Assembly: GCA_028095005.1 (NCBI GenBank)
Contig: CM051462.1
Location: 126,780,752 to 126,844,751, forward strand
DNA length: 64,000 nt
DNA from: Rhynchospora pubera
Lineage: Eukaryota; Streptophyta; Magnoliopsida; Poales; Cyperaceae
Direction: 5' to 3'
In this document: positions 1 through 9,921 of the stretch, piece by piece
How the letters are laid out: each line of letters begins with the position of its first letter
Numbering within the stretch: position 1 is the first letter of the stretch
Position numbers and translations under genes: made by a program
The notes under the pieces: model-generated
The model's database searches: none
The model's input: only the letters and a program-made list of their open reading frames with translations
Told to the model about the DNA's origin: nothing

Positions 1-1935
1 ATTCATCCTAGCAGCTGAGGGACTCACTAAAATACTTAATAAAGGAAATGAGAAGGGTCATTTTGAAGGGCTTGGACCTCCAATCCAAAATGGTAAAGTC
101 CTTCACCTTCAATATGCTGATGACACTCTTCTCTTCTTGAATTTTGACAAAATTCTTTTAAGCAAGCTTTACTGGGCACTCAAAGCTTTTGAGAGAATCT
201 CTGGGTTAAAAATTAACTACACAAAATCAGAGGTGATTCCTCTCAATTTGAGCAATGAAGAAGCACAGTTGGCTGTCAACATATTCAAATGTAGCAAGGG
301 CAGTCTCCCAATCACCTATTTGGGAGTCCCACTACATTGGAAGGGACCTAGGAAGGTAGAGTGGGACATAATAGTTAGTAAAATAAAAAACAAACTCTCC
401 AGATGGAAAGGGAATATGCTTTCAATGGGAGGCAGACTTGTTCTTCTCAACTCTGTGCTTACTGCATCCCCCTTATACTATTTCTCAATCTATAGATGCC
501 CAAAATGGGTTATCTCCAAAATTGACTCTATTAGGAGAAACTTTCTCTGGGAAAGATATCAAGCTGACAAAAGGAAATTAAGTCTAGTCAGCTGGAGCAA
601 TCTCAGTAGAAGGAAAGAGTTTGGAGGATGGGGGATCATTAACCTCCAACAAATGAATACTGCCCTCTTAGGAAAATGGATTTGGAAGTTCCACTTCAGA
701 GGGAACAATTCAATTTGGAAAGAGATTGTCACTGAGAAGTATAAGGGCATCTTCAATAAGGACAAGGCTTCATACATATGGAAATCCTTGTCAAAGATCC
801 TACTCATCTATAACATAGGAACTCAAAGAATTGTAGGAAGGGGAACTACAATCAGATTCTGGAAAGATATTTGGCATGAGAATCTCCCTCTTTGCAAAAT
901 ATATCCAAAAATCTTTGACAAAACTAAAAACCCCCAGGCCGTTATCTCACAAGTGATTAACAATGGGCAAACTAAACTTTCCCTGAAAAGGGGAGTAACT
1001 AAAGTTATTAGATACCAAAAGGAAAACATCTTGGCCCTTGTAAACAACCTTTCCTTAACAGATTTAAATGACTCTGCTAGATGGAATCTTGACAGCAAAG
1101 ACTTGTTTACAGTGAGCTCTTTCTACTCCTTCCTAAACAATGGAGGAGTGCAAACTGATTTAAACAAGTCTGTTTGGCCTATCAAGGCACCCCTTAAAGC
1201 GAAACTTCTTCTCTCACTCATTCTAAATAACAAGTGCTTAACCTTTGACAATCTGCAAAAGAAAGGCTGGCAGGGGCCAAATAAATGTGTTTTCTGTAAC
1301 AGTTGTGAAACAGCTGAGCATCTTTTCTTAAGCTGCACAATAGCCAAAGGCTTCTGGTCAGGATTTAATCTCTTTAACCACAAAAATATTTGCTTAGACT
1401 GTACCAACTTTGAGTCCTTATGGACAAATATAAACAACCTGAACTCAAATAATAGAAGTCTTTTAAAGTCCTTACTGGCTGCTTGGTGCTGGGCAATTTG
1501 GAATGAGAGGAATAACATTATTTTTGGAAACAAAGATAATGTGCACTTCTACTCCCTTTATAGTAGTGTTTTAAATTTGTTTTCTATTTGGACTGGACTG
1601 ACAACAGATATGGAGAGAAGTTTTCTTGATCTGGCAAAGAATCAGGAGGCAGCGAAGAAAAGCAATAGCTCAGACAACACCTCCTCTACTTAACTCAGAG
1701 TGCCAGAAGGATGACTTTGTTATTTGTTTGTCTAGTCTATAAACTTGGTAGTTCAGTGTTTTTCTTAAAGATCGCTGTTGACTTTTATGTGGTTGTATTT
1801 TGTTAACTCTAATAGATCTGAGAGTTCTCTTAAAGAGCTTTCAGTCTAGCTTTCTTATTGTACTCTTAAAACCTTTAATGATAATGCTTTTGGTTCCCCT
1901 TCTTGGGGAGCTTTCGGTTCAAAAAAAAGGAAAAC
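1..1935 (+). mobile_element. LINE (L1-type) retrotransposon, 3' half
   Basis: The left edge of the window cuts this element. It holds the second half of ORF2, a ~230-bp 3' UTR and a short A-run starting near 1921 that marks the 3' end. The 5' end and target duplication are not visible. Protein order (RT catalytic motif, then a C-terminal zinc-binding domain) is that of plant L1-clade LINEs. Confidence 0.9.
2..1693 (+). CDS. LINE ORF2 C-terminal part (reverse transcriptase + zf-RVT), 5' incomplete
   Basis: The reading frame is open from base 2 to the stop at 1693 without a lesion, so the true start lies outside the window. The reverse-transcriptase catalytic motif YADD is encoded at 113-124. 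It is followed by the thumb region (GLKINYTKSEV, TYLGVPL) and the plant LINE block GGRLVLLNSVL. Near the C-terminus a zinc-binding zf-RVT pattern is visible (CVFC...EHLFLSC) before the conserved AAWCWAIWNERN. ORF2 proteins copy their own RNA into DNA at the target site. The visible part is uninterrupted, unlike the other two LINEs here, so this copy may be the youngest. Whether the endonuclease half is intact cannot be seen. Confidence 0.9.
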   Translation, partial: FILAAEGLTKILNKGNEKGHFEGLGPPIQNGKVLHLQYADDTLLFLNFDKILLSKLYWALKAFERISGLKINYTKSEVIPLNLSNEEAQLAVNIFKCSKGSLPITYLGVPLHWKGPRKVEWDIIVSKIKNKLSRWKGNMLSMGGRLVLLNSVLTASPLYYFSIYRCPKWVISKIDSIRRNFLWERYQADKRKLSLVSWSNLSRRKEFGGWGIINLQQMNTALLGKWIWKFHFRGNNSIWKEIVTEKYKGIFNKDKASYIWKSLSKILLIYNIGTQRIVGRGTTIRFWKDIWHENLPLCKIYPKIFDKTKNPQAVISQVINNGQTKLSLKRGVTKVIRYQKENILALVNNLSLTDLNDSARWNLDSKDLFTVSSFYSFLNNGGVQTDLNKSVWPIKAPLKAKLLLSLILNNKCLTFDNLQKKGWQGPNKCVFCNSCETAEHLFLSCTIAKGFWSGFNLFNHKNICLDCTNFESLWTNINNLNSNNRSLLKSLLAAWCWAIWNERNNIIFGNKDNVHFYSLYSSVLNLFSIWTGLTTDMERSFLDLAKNQEAAKKSNSSDNTSST

Positions 1936-2019
1936 AGTCCCGACTCGGCGACTCCTGAAGCAATAAAATAAAACAAAGGTGCCGCTTTCAAAATCAGTCT
2001 AAATTTGGATGGATGTGAC

Positions 2020-2686
2020 TAGGGGTGCATAACGTTTAAAACGACCACAAAAATGGTCAGTTGCGTTAACCGTTCATTTTGGACACAAAATTGACTACCA
2101 TTTGCGTTAACAGTTTCGTTTTGGACGAAACGATCGAAATCACGAAAATATACATGAACAAAACTGTTTCAAGCTTTGGTTAACCGTTTTGTTTTTAAAA
2201 CGCAACTAAAATCTTTAATCGTAAAACGAAAGAACGGTTAAAACAATCGGAATGAAATCCTCTACAGCCATTTTTTGACTGCTCCAAGCAGTCTTTTTCA
2301 TTTTTTTTTAATATTTTAAAATTTTAAAATTCATATGGAGAATCCAAACCATTGATCTTGTTAAATTTTACCGGCGATGCATTTTCATATAAATTTTATA
2401 AAATTTAAAGTCGATTTGATACTAGATCAAGAGGTCAACAAATGAACGAATCTGGTTAGATTAATTCTAATACGTTCATAATTATGTCATTTAATCATGT
2501 ATCAAATCGACTTCAAATTTTATAAAATTTATATGATAACGCATCGCCGATAAAATTTAACAAGATCAACGGTTTGGATTCTCCATTTGAATTTCTAAAT
2601 TTTGAAATATTAAAAAAAAAGAGAAAAGACTGCTTGGAGCAGTTAAAAAATGGCTGTAGAGGATTTTAGTCCTAAAACAATCACTA
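2020..2686. mobile_element. hAT-type MITE, interrupted by a Mutator-like MITE
   Basis: The 8-bp sequence GATGTGAC occurs exactly at 2012-2019 and 2687-2694, flanking an element that starts TAGGGGTGC and ends CACTA. An 8-bp duplication is the hAT signature. The interior is rich in AACGGTTAACCG-like motifs, as in the related elements at 15329 and 20218. A separate 424-bp element with its own target duplication sits inside, close to the right end. Confidence 0.75.
2249..2672. mobile_element. Mutator-like fold-back MITE
   Basis: Terminal inverted repeats begin GG(A)..AAATCCTCTACAGCC and the whole 424 bp folds back on itself. TAAAACAATC is directly repeated at 2239-2248 and 2673-2682; a 9-10 bp duplication is typical of Mutator-like elements. 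The interior carries the motif AATCCAAACC(A/G)TTGATC, shared with the elements at 4861 and 48193. There is no coding capacity. Confidence 0.85.
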
Positions 2687-2955
2687 GATGTGACTTGTGA
2701 GAATGATGATCGGCCCATTTGCTTGCCGAACTCATTTGTAGACCTACATTTATGGGCTTAGACATATATATTGTTCCAGTAACTATTGTCTATTGACGCT
2801 ACACCTTATATAATACTTGCTGTCGCTAATTGCATGAGGCCTTTTTGCCCATTAGAAAACATTCATACTTCAAAAACACGCCGTTCTACTCAGAAGAAGA
2901 TATGAAGTGTCCAAAACATAAGGTAGCATAAAAGAAATATGCAGAAAATATATAT

Positions 2956-3104
2956 GGCTCCGTTTGGATAAGGTGTGGAAAGAATAAAAGATGTGGGAAG
3001 AAGTATTGAAAAGTGTATAATTTTGTGAAGAGTTTGGATTGTTTATAATAAATTTATTCCCTTATTTCTTCTTCCCTTCTTCCCAAATGGAATCCAAACG
3101 GAGC

Positions 3105-3105
<1 letters not shown>
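2956..3105. mobile_element. CCGTTTGGAT-family MITE (Tourist-like), 150 bp
   Basis: Perfect 14-bp inverted ends GGCTCCGTTTGGAT / ATCCAAACGGAGCC. The core contains a form of GTGTAACTTTGTGAAGAGTT, shared by all copies of this family in the window. It sits in a TA run, so the 3-bp duplication (TAT) cannot be separated from the microsatellite. Confidence 0.85.

Positions 3106-3155
<50 letters not shown>
3106..3155. repeat. (TA)n microsatellite
   Basis: About 50 bp of nearly pure TA with one C interruption, abutting the right end of the MITE at 2956-3105. Confidence 0.95.
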
Positions 3156-3192
3156 CTCACGCCGTGTTGAGGTACTAAAAATGGTACTTTAA

Positions 3193-3324
3193 GCCTCCGT
3201 TTGGATGCGAGAAGAAGGAAGAAGGAAAAAAAAAATTATAAACAATCCAAACTCTTCACAAAGTTACACACTTCTCGATAGTTATTCCCTTCTTCTCTTC
3301 TTCCCACACCTATCCAAAAGGAGC
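3193..3324. mobile_element. CCGTTTGGAT-family MITE, 132 bp
   Basis: Ends GCCTCCGTTTGGAT and ATCCAAAAGGAGC are inverted repeats. TAA is duplicated at 3190-3192 and 3325-3327, the 3-bp target duplication expected of PIF/Harbinger (Tourist) elements. The core is in the opposite orientation to the copy at 2956. Confidence 0.8.
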
Positions 3325-3458
3325 TAAATGTCATTGTAAGACCCTTTCAGTACAAATTTTCCTTATAGAGACCCTTTCTTGGAATGGCATGTTGGCATAG
3401 TCTCTTAATTTCACCTTATTATTATACCGAACTGAGGAGCAACATAGTATTTTATTGT

Positions 3459-3460
3459 AC

Positions 3461-3531
<71 letters not shown>

Positions 3532-3560
3532 CTGGATTGTGTACTTATTATTATTATTAT
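3459..3560. repeat. (ATT)n microsatellite with local duplication
   Basis: A run of about 23 TTA/ATT units, then a second short run. The flank ATACTGGATTGT is present after each run, so the end of the array was duplicated. Long Tyr or Leu ORFs here are artefacts of the repeat. Confidence 0.95.
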
Positions 3561-4851
3561 ACTGGATTGTTTACATCATCAAGATACATAACGAGACCGG
3601 CCCAAAATTATCCTTCCCCTCGAGTAAAATTCCCTGAATAACGGCAGAAAGAAAATTTGGAGTAATATTTCAGCGTCATTTTGAAGCATTTCACCAGATT
3701 ACACTTTTTGAGGAATTTATGCATATTTACTTTAGCAGAAAGGAGAGAATTGTCGTGAATGGATAAAGTGGTCTACATCTTTATTCTTTTGTGAAGGCTT
3801 CTTGCTTTGCAAATGGACAACAAATTACAAATATCTTACATGCTAATCAAGAATTAGATACGTTTAAAAATATTCATTTGTCAGTTAGGACTGTTGACAA
3901 CTATAAACTAGTTTAAATGGGATAAACCCATATCCTTTCAGAGAAAGGGGAAAAAAATGATGATGGTAACGTAACCTAATTATGCGATTCTAGATTTAAT
4001 TAGAAGTAATAACGGACTCTTTGACATCATAGCACCGACAACCTCTTAAATTCTCTTAAATTAAAACTGTGAAGGTGCCATATCGTTACCGACTTAATTA
4101 TATGATACAACTGTGAAAAATTTTGCATTTGACAATTTATTTTCACCAAATCAAACGAAAGCTGAATTATATTCAAGAAATTATAAACTGCAAAATAACT
4201 CAATTTAAATCTTTTTAAATTCCAACCTCAGATTTTAGGCCAAGACATGATTTTCCTAACACAGACTGTTTACTATTTCTCATGTGTAGCAAGTCGATAC
4301 CAATTTTTTTAATACCACACGATGCCACAACATTTTTTTTCCGTTTTTATTTCAAAATTTAAAACTTGAATGCAAATCTTTCTCAAAGTTTATTTTCGCG
4401 AGAATGCATTCACAAAAGATGTTTTGATTTTTCGACATTCGAGTGACGATTTGAAAGTATTATCTTTCATAGATTGCAATTATATTCAATATAGTTCGGG
4501 ACATCTTAATTAGGTGAAATTGAGTTTTATCGTTTTTTTTTTAGAAACACTAGATGGAGGATATCTAGGATAAATTGAGTTTCATCGTTAAAAAAAGAAC
4601 TGCAGACAACTGTCACATTCTTGGTTTGGTACTTTATATTATTCGAGGGATGATATAAATACCGTGGATATGATTAATTCAGCTTAATAGAGTTATATTT
4701 AGGCTTTGATTACTTAAGAATTTAACCGATTTTAATGATTTTCGAATTACTTAAGTGAAAAAAAAATTGAAAATTTGAATCAACAAAGTTATTGGTATCG
4801 GCTTAATAACTAATGAATGTAGTTATTGGTATCAGCTTTTGACTGCTTCAT
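3561..4851. other. AT-rich intergenic DNA, no gene seen
   Basis: Both strands are closed by frequent stops and I see no splice-compatible exons or clear repeats. Confidence 0.6.
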
Positions 4852-4860
4852 ATTTAACTC

Positions 4861-5298
4861 GAACAAGGTTATAAACTTCTAATGCTACTACTTTTGGATG
4901 TCATCGAATGCCACAACTTTATATTTCATTAATATTTTAAAATTTTAAAATTCAAACGTCCAATCCAAATTGTTGATCTTGTTAAATTTAACAATCGATG
5001 TATTTCTATATAAGCTTTTATAAAATTTTGAGTCGATTTGATACTCTAATCAAGTGTTCAACAAATAAACAAATCTAGTTATTTATGTCAGATTAATTCT
5101 AATATGTTTATGGTTTGATCACTTATTTGAGTATTGAATCAACTCCAAATTTTACAAAACTTATATGAAAACGTATCACTCATTACATTGAATAATATGA
5201 ACGGTTTGGATTGAACGTTTGAATTGAATTATATATTTACATTGAATAATATGAACGGTTTGGTGACACTCAAAAGTAATGGCACTAGAACCTTGCTC
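4861..5298. mobile_element. Mutator-like fold-back MITE, 438 bp
   Basis: Inverted ends GA(A/G)CAAGGTT..CTA(A/G)TGC. ATTTAACTC is perfectly duplicated at 4852-4860 and 5299-5307 (9 bp). The interior shares with the copies at 2249 and 48193 the blocks around GTTGATCTTGTTAAATTTAA and GTCGATTTGATAC. A stretch near 5190-5265 (ATGAACGGTTTGG) is locally duplicated. Confidence 0.85.
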
Positions 5299-5307
5299 AT
5301 TTAACTC

Positions 5308-7125
5308 GGTGTTAGTCACTTTAAATGATGTGACGTCTTAAGTTACTAAAATGAATCATTAGTCTGTTAAATTTAAATTATGCTCATTATGTCGATGATT
5401 ATGTGGAAATCTTCAAAATATTTCTTTTATAAAACTATTTAGTTATAATAATAAGATATGCAGAGTAATTATTAATTAAGCTCCAACCAACCCTATCAGC
5501 GCAATCTTCAAGAACTCAAAACATATCATCTCATCATTACCTTAACCAATGGCCAACATGATGGCTTCCATTGCAACGCTCTGTAACTTGACTCGTCTTA
5601 TCAAAGGTTTGAAACTAGAAACATAAAGGTGATACATATTATCGCCTTTCAAACACCAAACAAGCCAAAAACAAGCACGACAAAAAGATAATATTTTATT
5701 ATTGAATTATATTTCTCTCTCTAAATGAAAAATTGAAAGAGTGCCCATTATTAAGAAAAAAAAAGCGGGTCATAGCCTGTGGAAATCTTGGATTCCAACT
5801 TCCAAGATCAATCGATTTTTAGCTTTTTATTGACATGGTTAAATTGTTTAGCTGCTTACAGATAAAGCAAAGTTCTCCACTCAAGTCGTTTTCTTTCCTT
5901 CAAGGAAACCTCCAATTTGGTTGGAATCCATAATCATTGAGCATAGGAAAATCAGCCCTATTTTAATACCGGTTAGTATGTTAAGTAAAAAGAAAAACAT
6001 CTTACATAAATGGGTATAATCAAACCAATTCAAGTACATTTGATCCAAAGAAGAACAGTTTGTGTTAACTTCAGAGAGATGAAGTTATATGATGCACTGT
6101 GTCGACACCTCATCCTTTTGAAGTATTGAAGATCCTCTCAATTTTTTTCTTTCATGTGGTACAGACGTACAGTGATACAAAGACGACCAAAATATTATTT
6201 TAACGAATGATAAATTATATAACAAGTGTGAAATCACATCTATGCAGATATATATTGAAGAAATATAGGCCTGAAACGTGTGCCATGTGTTGGCAGTAGA
6301 CAAGGGGACAATAGATGGGCCCATTATCAAATCTACTATATATTTTTAAATTTAAATCCAATACCAATCTTTTTGAGCTAGCAACATAGAAGGTATGTGA
6401 TTGTACCAGCGAAACAGAAGCACCAACTCCACCAACCTTTCAAACTCTCGCCAGATCAACCACTCCAAAATATCCCACAAGATCTTTCATGACCTCATGT
6501 TTCTTTTCCAATCCTTTTATATTTCCATGGTTGTGGAGAACGAATGAGCTCATCTATATATATTTGGAAAGAAGAATATAACCAATGAAAGGAGTAACGA
6601 TAGCTTGTATGGAAATTTGATTATATATCAGATAAAGTAGCAGAGAAAAAAATGACTATAATGAAGTAATGATGTGATAAAATGAACAATACTGAACGAC
6701 ATTTGGAATGTAATAAGCATGGTGAGAGCATAAACTTACAATTACGAATGGACACCTCAATAGTGTAAATATTCATAGGAAAAGAAACAGTGAGAGAACC
6801 ATTTCCAAAATATTTGGCAGGTACGAACCCAAATTCCACGAGTATACATCACAACGTTAACAAAAACAAAAAAAAATAATAATAGTAAAAAAAACAAAAA
6901 GAAAGAAAGAAAGAAAACAACATCAGGCTATACAACCAAACCCCCACTTAGGTAATCGTCATCTATCCATGCATGCAACGGATCCATCATATACTAAAGA
7001 AAGGCCACATCATAATCACAAACCACATCATGTTTTCTCACACATCTCTCTAACCCTAAAACATCCAAAAGAGATGATTTTAAACAAACTCAACACGAGC
7101 CAAGTCTAAACAAGTCTAGCAGAGC
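5308..7125. other. Intergenic DNA and 3' flank of the SHOU4-type gene
   Basis: No coding exons recognised. The right end (roughly 6850-7125) should hold the 3' UTR of the minus-strand gene ending at 7126. A small A/GAAA-rich stretch lies at 6860-6920. Confidence 0.5.
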
Positions 7126-9921
7126 TTAGACAGGTATGACATCTATATTTGAGGTATCTTCACATCTCAATACGATGCCCTCGAGGCTGACTGGTAACAC
7201 GCACTGGGCCCACTGGCAACCAGTAGAGAATGGCTCAGATGGTGGTACAATCATTAGCACATTATCATTTCTTTGTACCACGCCCATCACACTTACTGTA
7301 CTCCCTTCTTTAATGTACCTGAGGAGGTGAAACAACAGTTTCTTTTTAAACAAAAGGAAAGAAATTCTTCATGGACAAAAAGCCTGTTCAATCAATAATA
7401 TTTGTACTAAGTGCCAGCAATTTACTAAATTAGCACCTCATATCCCAAGGACAAGATAGCTATTGAACTAAAAATAATAGGTCCTGGCTTCTACCAGCAC
7501 TACCAGGAAAACAAGAACAAATAAATGAAAATGGACAAAATTCCTGCAGAGAGTGCAGACTGAAACATACTTGCTATACACTTATATGTAATAAGGGTGT
7601 ATTTTTTTATGGTGTACAGTCAATTGTGGCAGAATATGAATGATGTTCCAAATTTTTAGAGTCACAATATCAATTAAGTTTTTGCAGCAGTGTACTTGAA
7701 TAGATGAAATAGTATTTGAATAAAACTCATCTATAGAATTATAGTTATATGCTTCTTTCCGTATTACAAATACGTCACTAGAGAAATTCCTTGGTACAAA
7801 AACTACAAGTCAAAATTGGGGCCAAGTCCTTGACAAGCATAGAATAAAATAAAATAAGAAAAGGAGAAATTCAAAAGAGTACAAATATACCCTTCTTTGA
7901 GACGCATGATGCGGTCATCGCTAGATAAGTTCCTCTCAAGTAACCACCTATGAAACTCTGGAGTCATATCCTTGTTTTCCGGCTTTATATCTATTACTAT
8001 CGATTCATCTACATATGGTGTAACCCTTGCACCATATCCTGTCTTGACAAGAGCCCTTAACCCTGATTGGAAATCTGATATGTAGAAATCTACGGCATGT
8101 CGCTGAAATGCATAATGTACCAAAAGTGAGGATTTATCAAGGTATGCACAGGTAAAGTATATTGAGTGCTTATTACTGTAGCCACTTGAGGATTAAAATG
8201 TTGCAGTACTAAAGATTAATTGGGACCAGTGACAAGTTTTTCAACGATAATGTTTTAGTAAGATAAAAGGATATTGCACACTGGGTTTAATAAATGATCA
8301 ATGCTTAACCAGATGTCTTTGAAAATATTGACAAAACTATAAGTCCACTGGATCACAAAGAACCAAATCTAACCTCCATAGAGCGCAGCCCCCATGTGAA
8401 GCGACGGTGCTTTGCATTGGCTGCCTTAGAGTCCCAGCCCCTATACTCAAACAGGCTTGTAGAAGTGTAAACACACCTTGGCACCTTTTGAAATGACGAC
8501 TCCAATGGGAAATTACCACACGTCACCACCTACTCTCACAAAGAATATCAATCAACATTTACTGAAATATGTACAAATATATTTTTTCTCTTTCCTTTGG
8601 TGAAGTATACACAGGTGTTCCTGTATGCAATTAGTTCTATCATTATGAGTTGCATGTAAGAAACTTTCACACATCTATGCAAGTGATGATAATGGTATGT
8701 TCAGCTAAATCTTGACAACTCTAAGGTGAGAACCAGATGTCCTTGGGCTTCAAACTCAGAATAAGACAAATCAAGATAGCAAGATTGATAAAGTGCATTT
8801 AGTAGGTCCACCACCAATGATCTAATCACATCACACTGTAGAAGCAACAACTATTGAACATTTTTTACCAAATCTAGTATATGCTTCAAAAATTGTTGTT
8901 TACCAATTGCAAAAGTAAAATGCAAACAAAAACATTACGTTTGCAAGTCTGACACAGTTGCCAGAGTTACCAAATGTAGGATTTATCAGAAAATGAATCA
9001 GAGACTTCTATTTTCAAATGCAACAAAACCTCAGCTGTACTTATTGAAAAAAACAAATATATAAATATATATGTAATAGAGTCATACCCCAGTAACCTTC
9101 ACATACTGCCCATCTTTCGCAGTTCTGAGATCAGCATCAGCATACCGCCCCACGAACCCAATAACTGCCCTCTTTCCCCAGCAAATATTCCACACCAAAA
9201 GGGCTGCCACCGCACCGAATATAATTACCACGACTATCAATAATACCGGATTGTGGACAGCACCCAGAATAAATCCACCTGCTATGAACCCCATCACAAA
9301 TAGCAGGATCACAGACCACATTATCGGCTTTGGGAAGCTGCTAGCTATTGAGTAACCCTCATCAGGGTTTAGGTTGGTCACTGCCTGGTTATGCGCAAAT
9401 GAAGTGGTGCGCATTTTGATGGACCCAGTAGAGTCTAGTGGGCCAGAGATCTTTCGCGGAGCCCCTGATGAGTTTAGTGGGCCGGAGGATATTGGGCCTG
9501 AGGTTATTAAACCCGTTGTGGGAAGAACCGGAGCCAGGGGTCCCGAATTCTGGCGTGCCATGGGGGTGACACCGCCAGATTGGGGACCTGAAGATTTTTT
9601 AGTTGGCTCACCATGCTTGTTAAGTGGCCCGGAGTTTGACTTAGTGCGGGCAACAGGCACCCCCGAGGAGGAGAGGGAACCAGAGTAGGTGCGGGAGGTG
9701 GCAGGCCCCCCAGTTATCGGGCCCGAGATGGGTCCTGACTTACGGGACTTCTCCACATGCAGGTCAAACATCTTCCCCAGCTCACCTGATTTTTTTATGT
9801 CACCACCTGTGTAGGGCATTGCTGTGCTGCTCATGGTTGGCGGTTTCTCTTTTGGTTGCTCAGGCCGGCCTGAGACATAAAGCCCATTGCCGAGCTGGTG
9901 GGATGCATAGCGTGAACCCAT
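7126..9921 (-). CDS. SHOU4L: SHOU4/SHOU4L-type membrane protein (family of Arabidopsis At1g16860/At1g78880)
   Basis: Four coding exons on the minus strand: 9088-9921, 8374-8529, 7891-8102 and 7126-7318, all joined at GT..AG sites, give 464 residues. Residues 1-190 are Ser/Gly/Pro-rich with repeated SGP(L/I) motifs and look disordered. Two membrane segments follow at about 200-220 and 226-246 (MWSVILLFVMGFIAGGFILG; LLIVVVIIFGAVAALLVW). Residues 250-464 form the conserved domain (VTCGNFPLESS, CVYTSTSLFEYRGW, FYISDFQSGLRALVKTGYG, RLKEGYIKEGSTVSVMGVV). Family knowledge: Arabidopsis SHOU4 and SHOU4L restrain exocytosis of cellulose synthase complexes; some annotations call the family 'ubiquitin protease C19-related', for which I see no catalytic motif. 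The start at 9921 is the first ATG of the conserved MGSRYASHQLG N-terminus. Family assignment is firm; the orthologue choice (SHOU4 or SHOU4L) is not. Confidence 0.92.

Noticed and set aside
559..1533. Three minus-strand ORFs of 82-136 codons
   Set aside because: All lie opposite the LINE ORF2 and show no family features.
3384..3641. ORFs with long Tyr or Leu runs
   Set aside because: They are translations of the (ATT)n microsatellite and have no other protein-like content.
9374..9688. 104-codon ORF on the plus strand
   Set aside because: It is antisense to exon 1 of the SHOU4-type gene, whose GC-richness keeps the opposite frame open.
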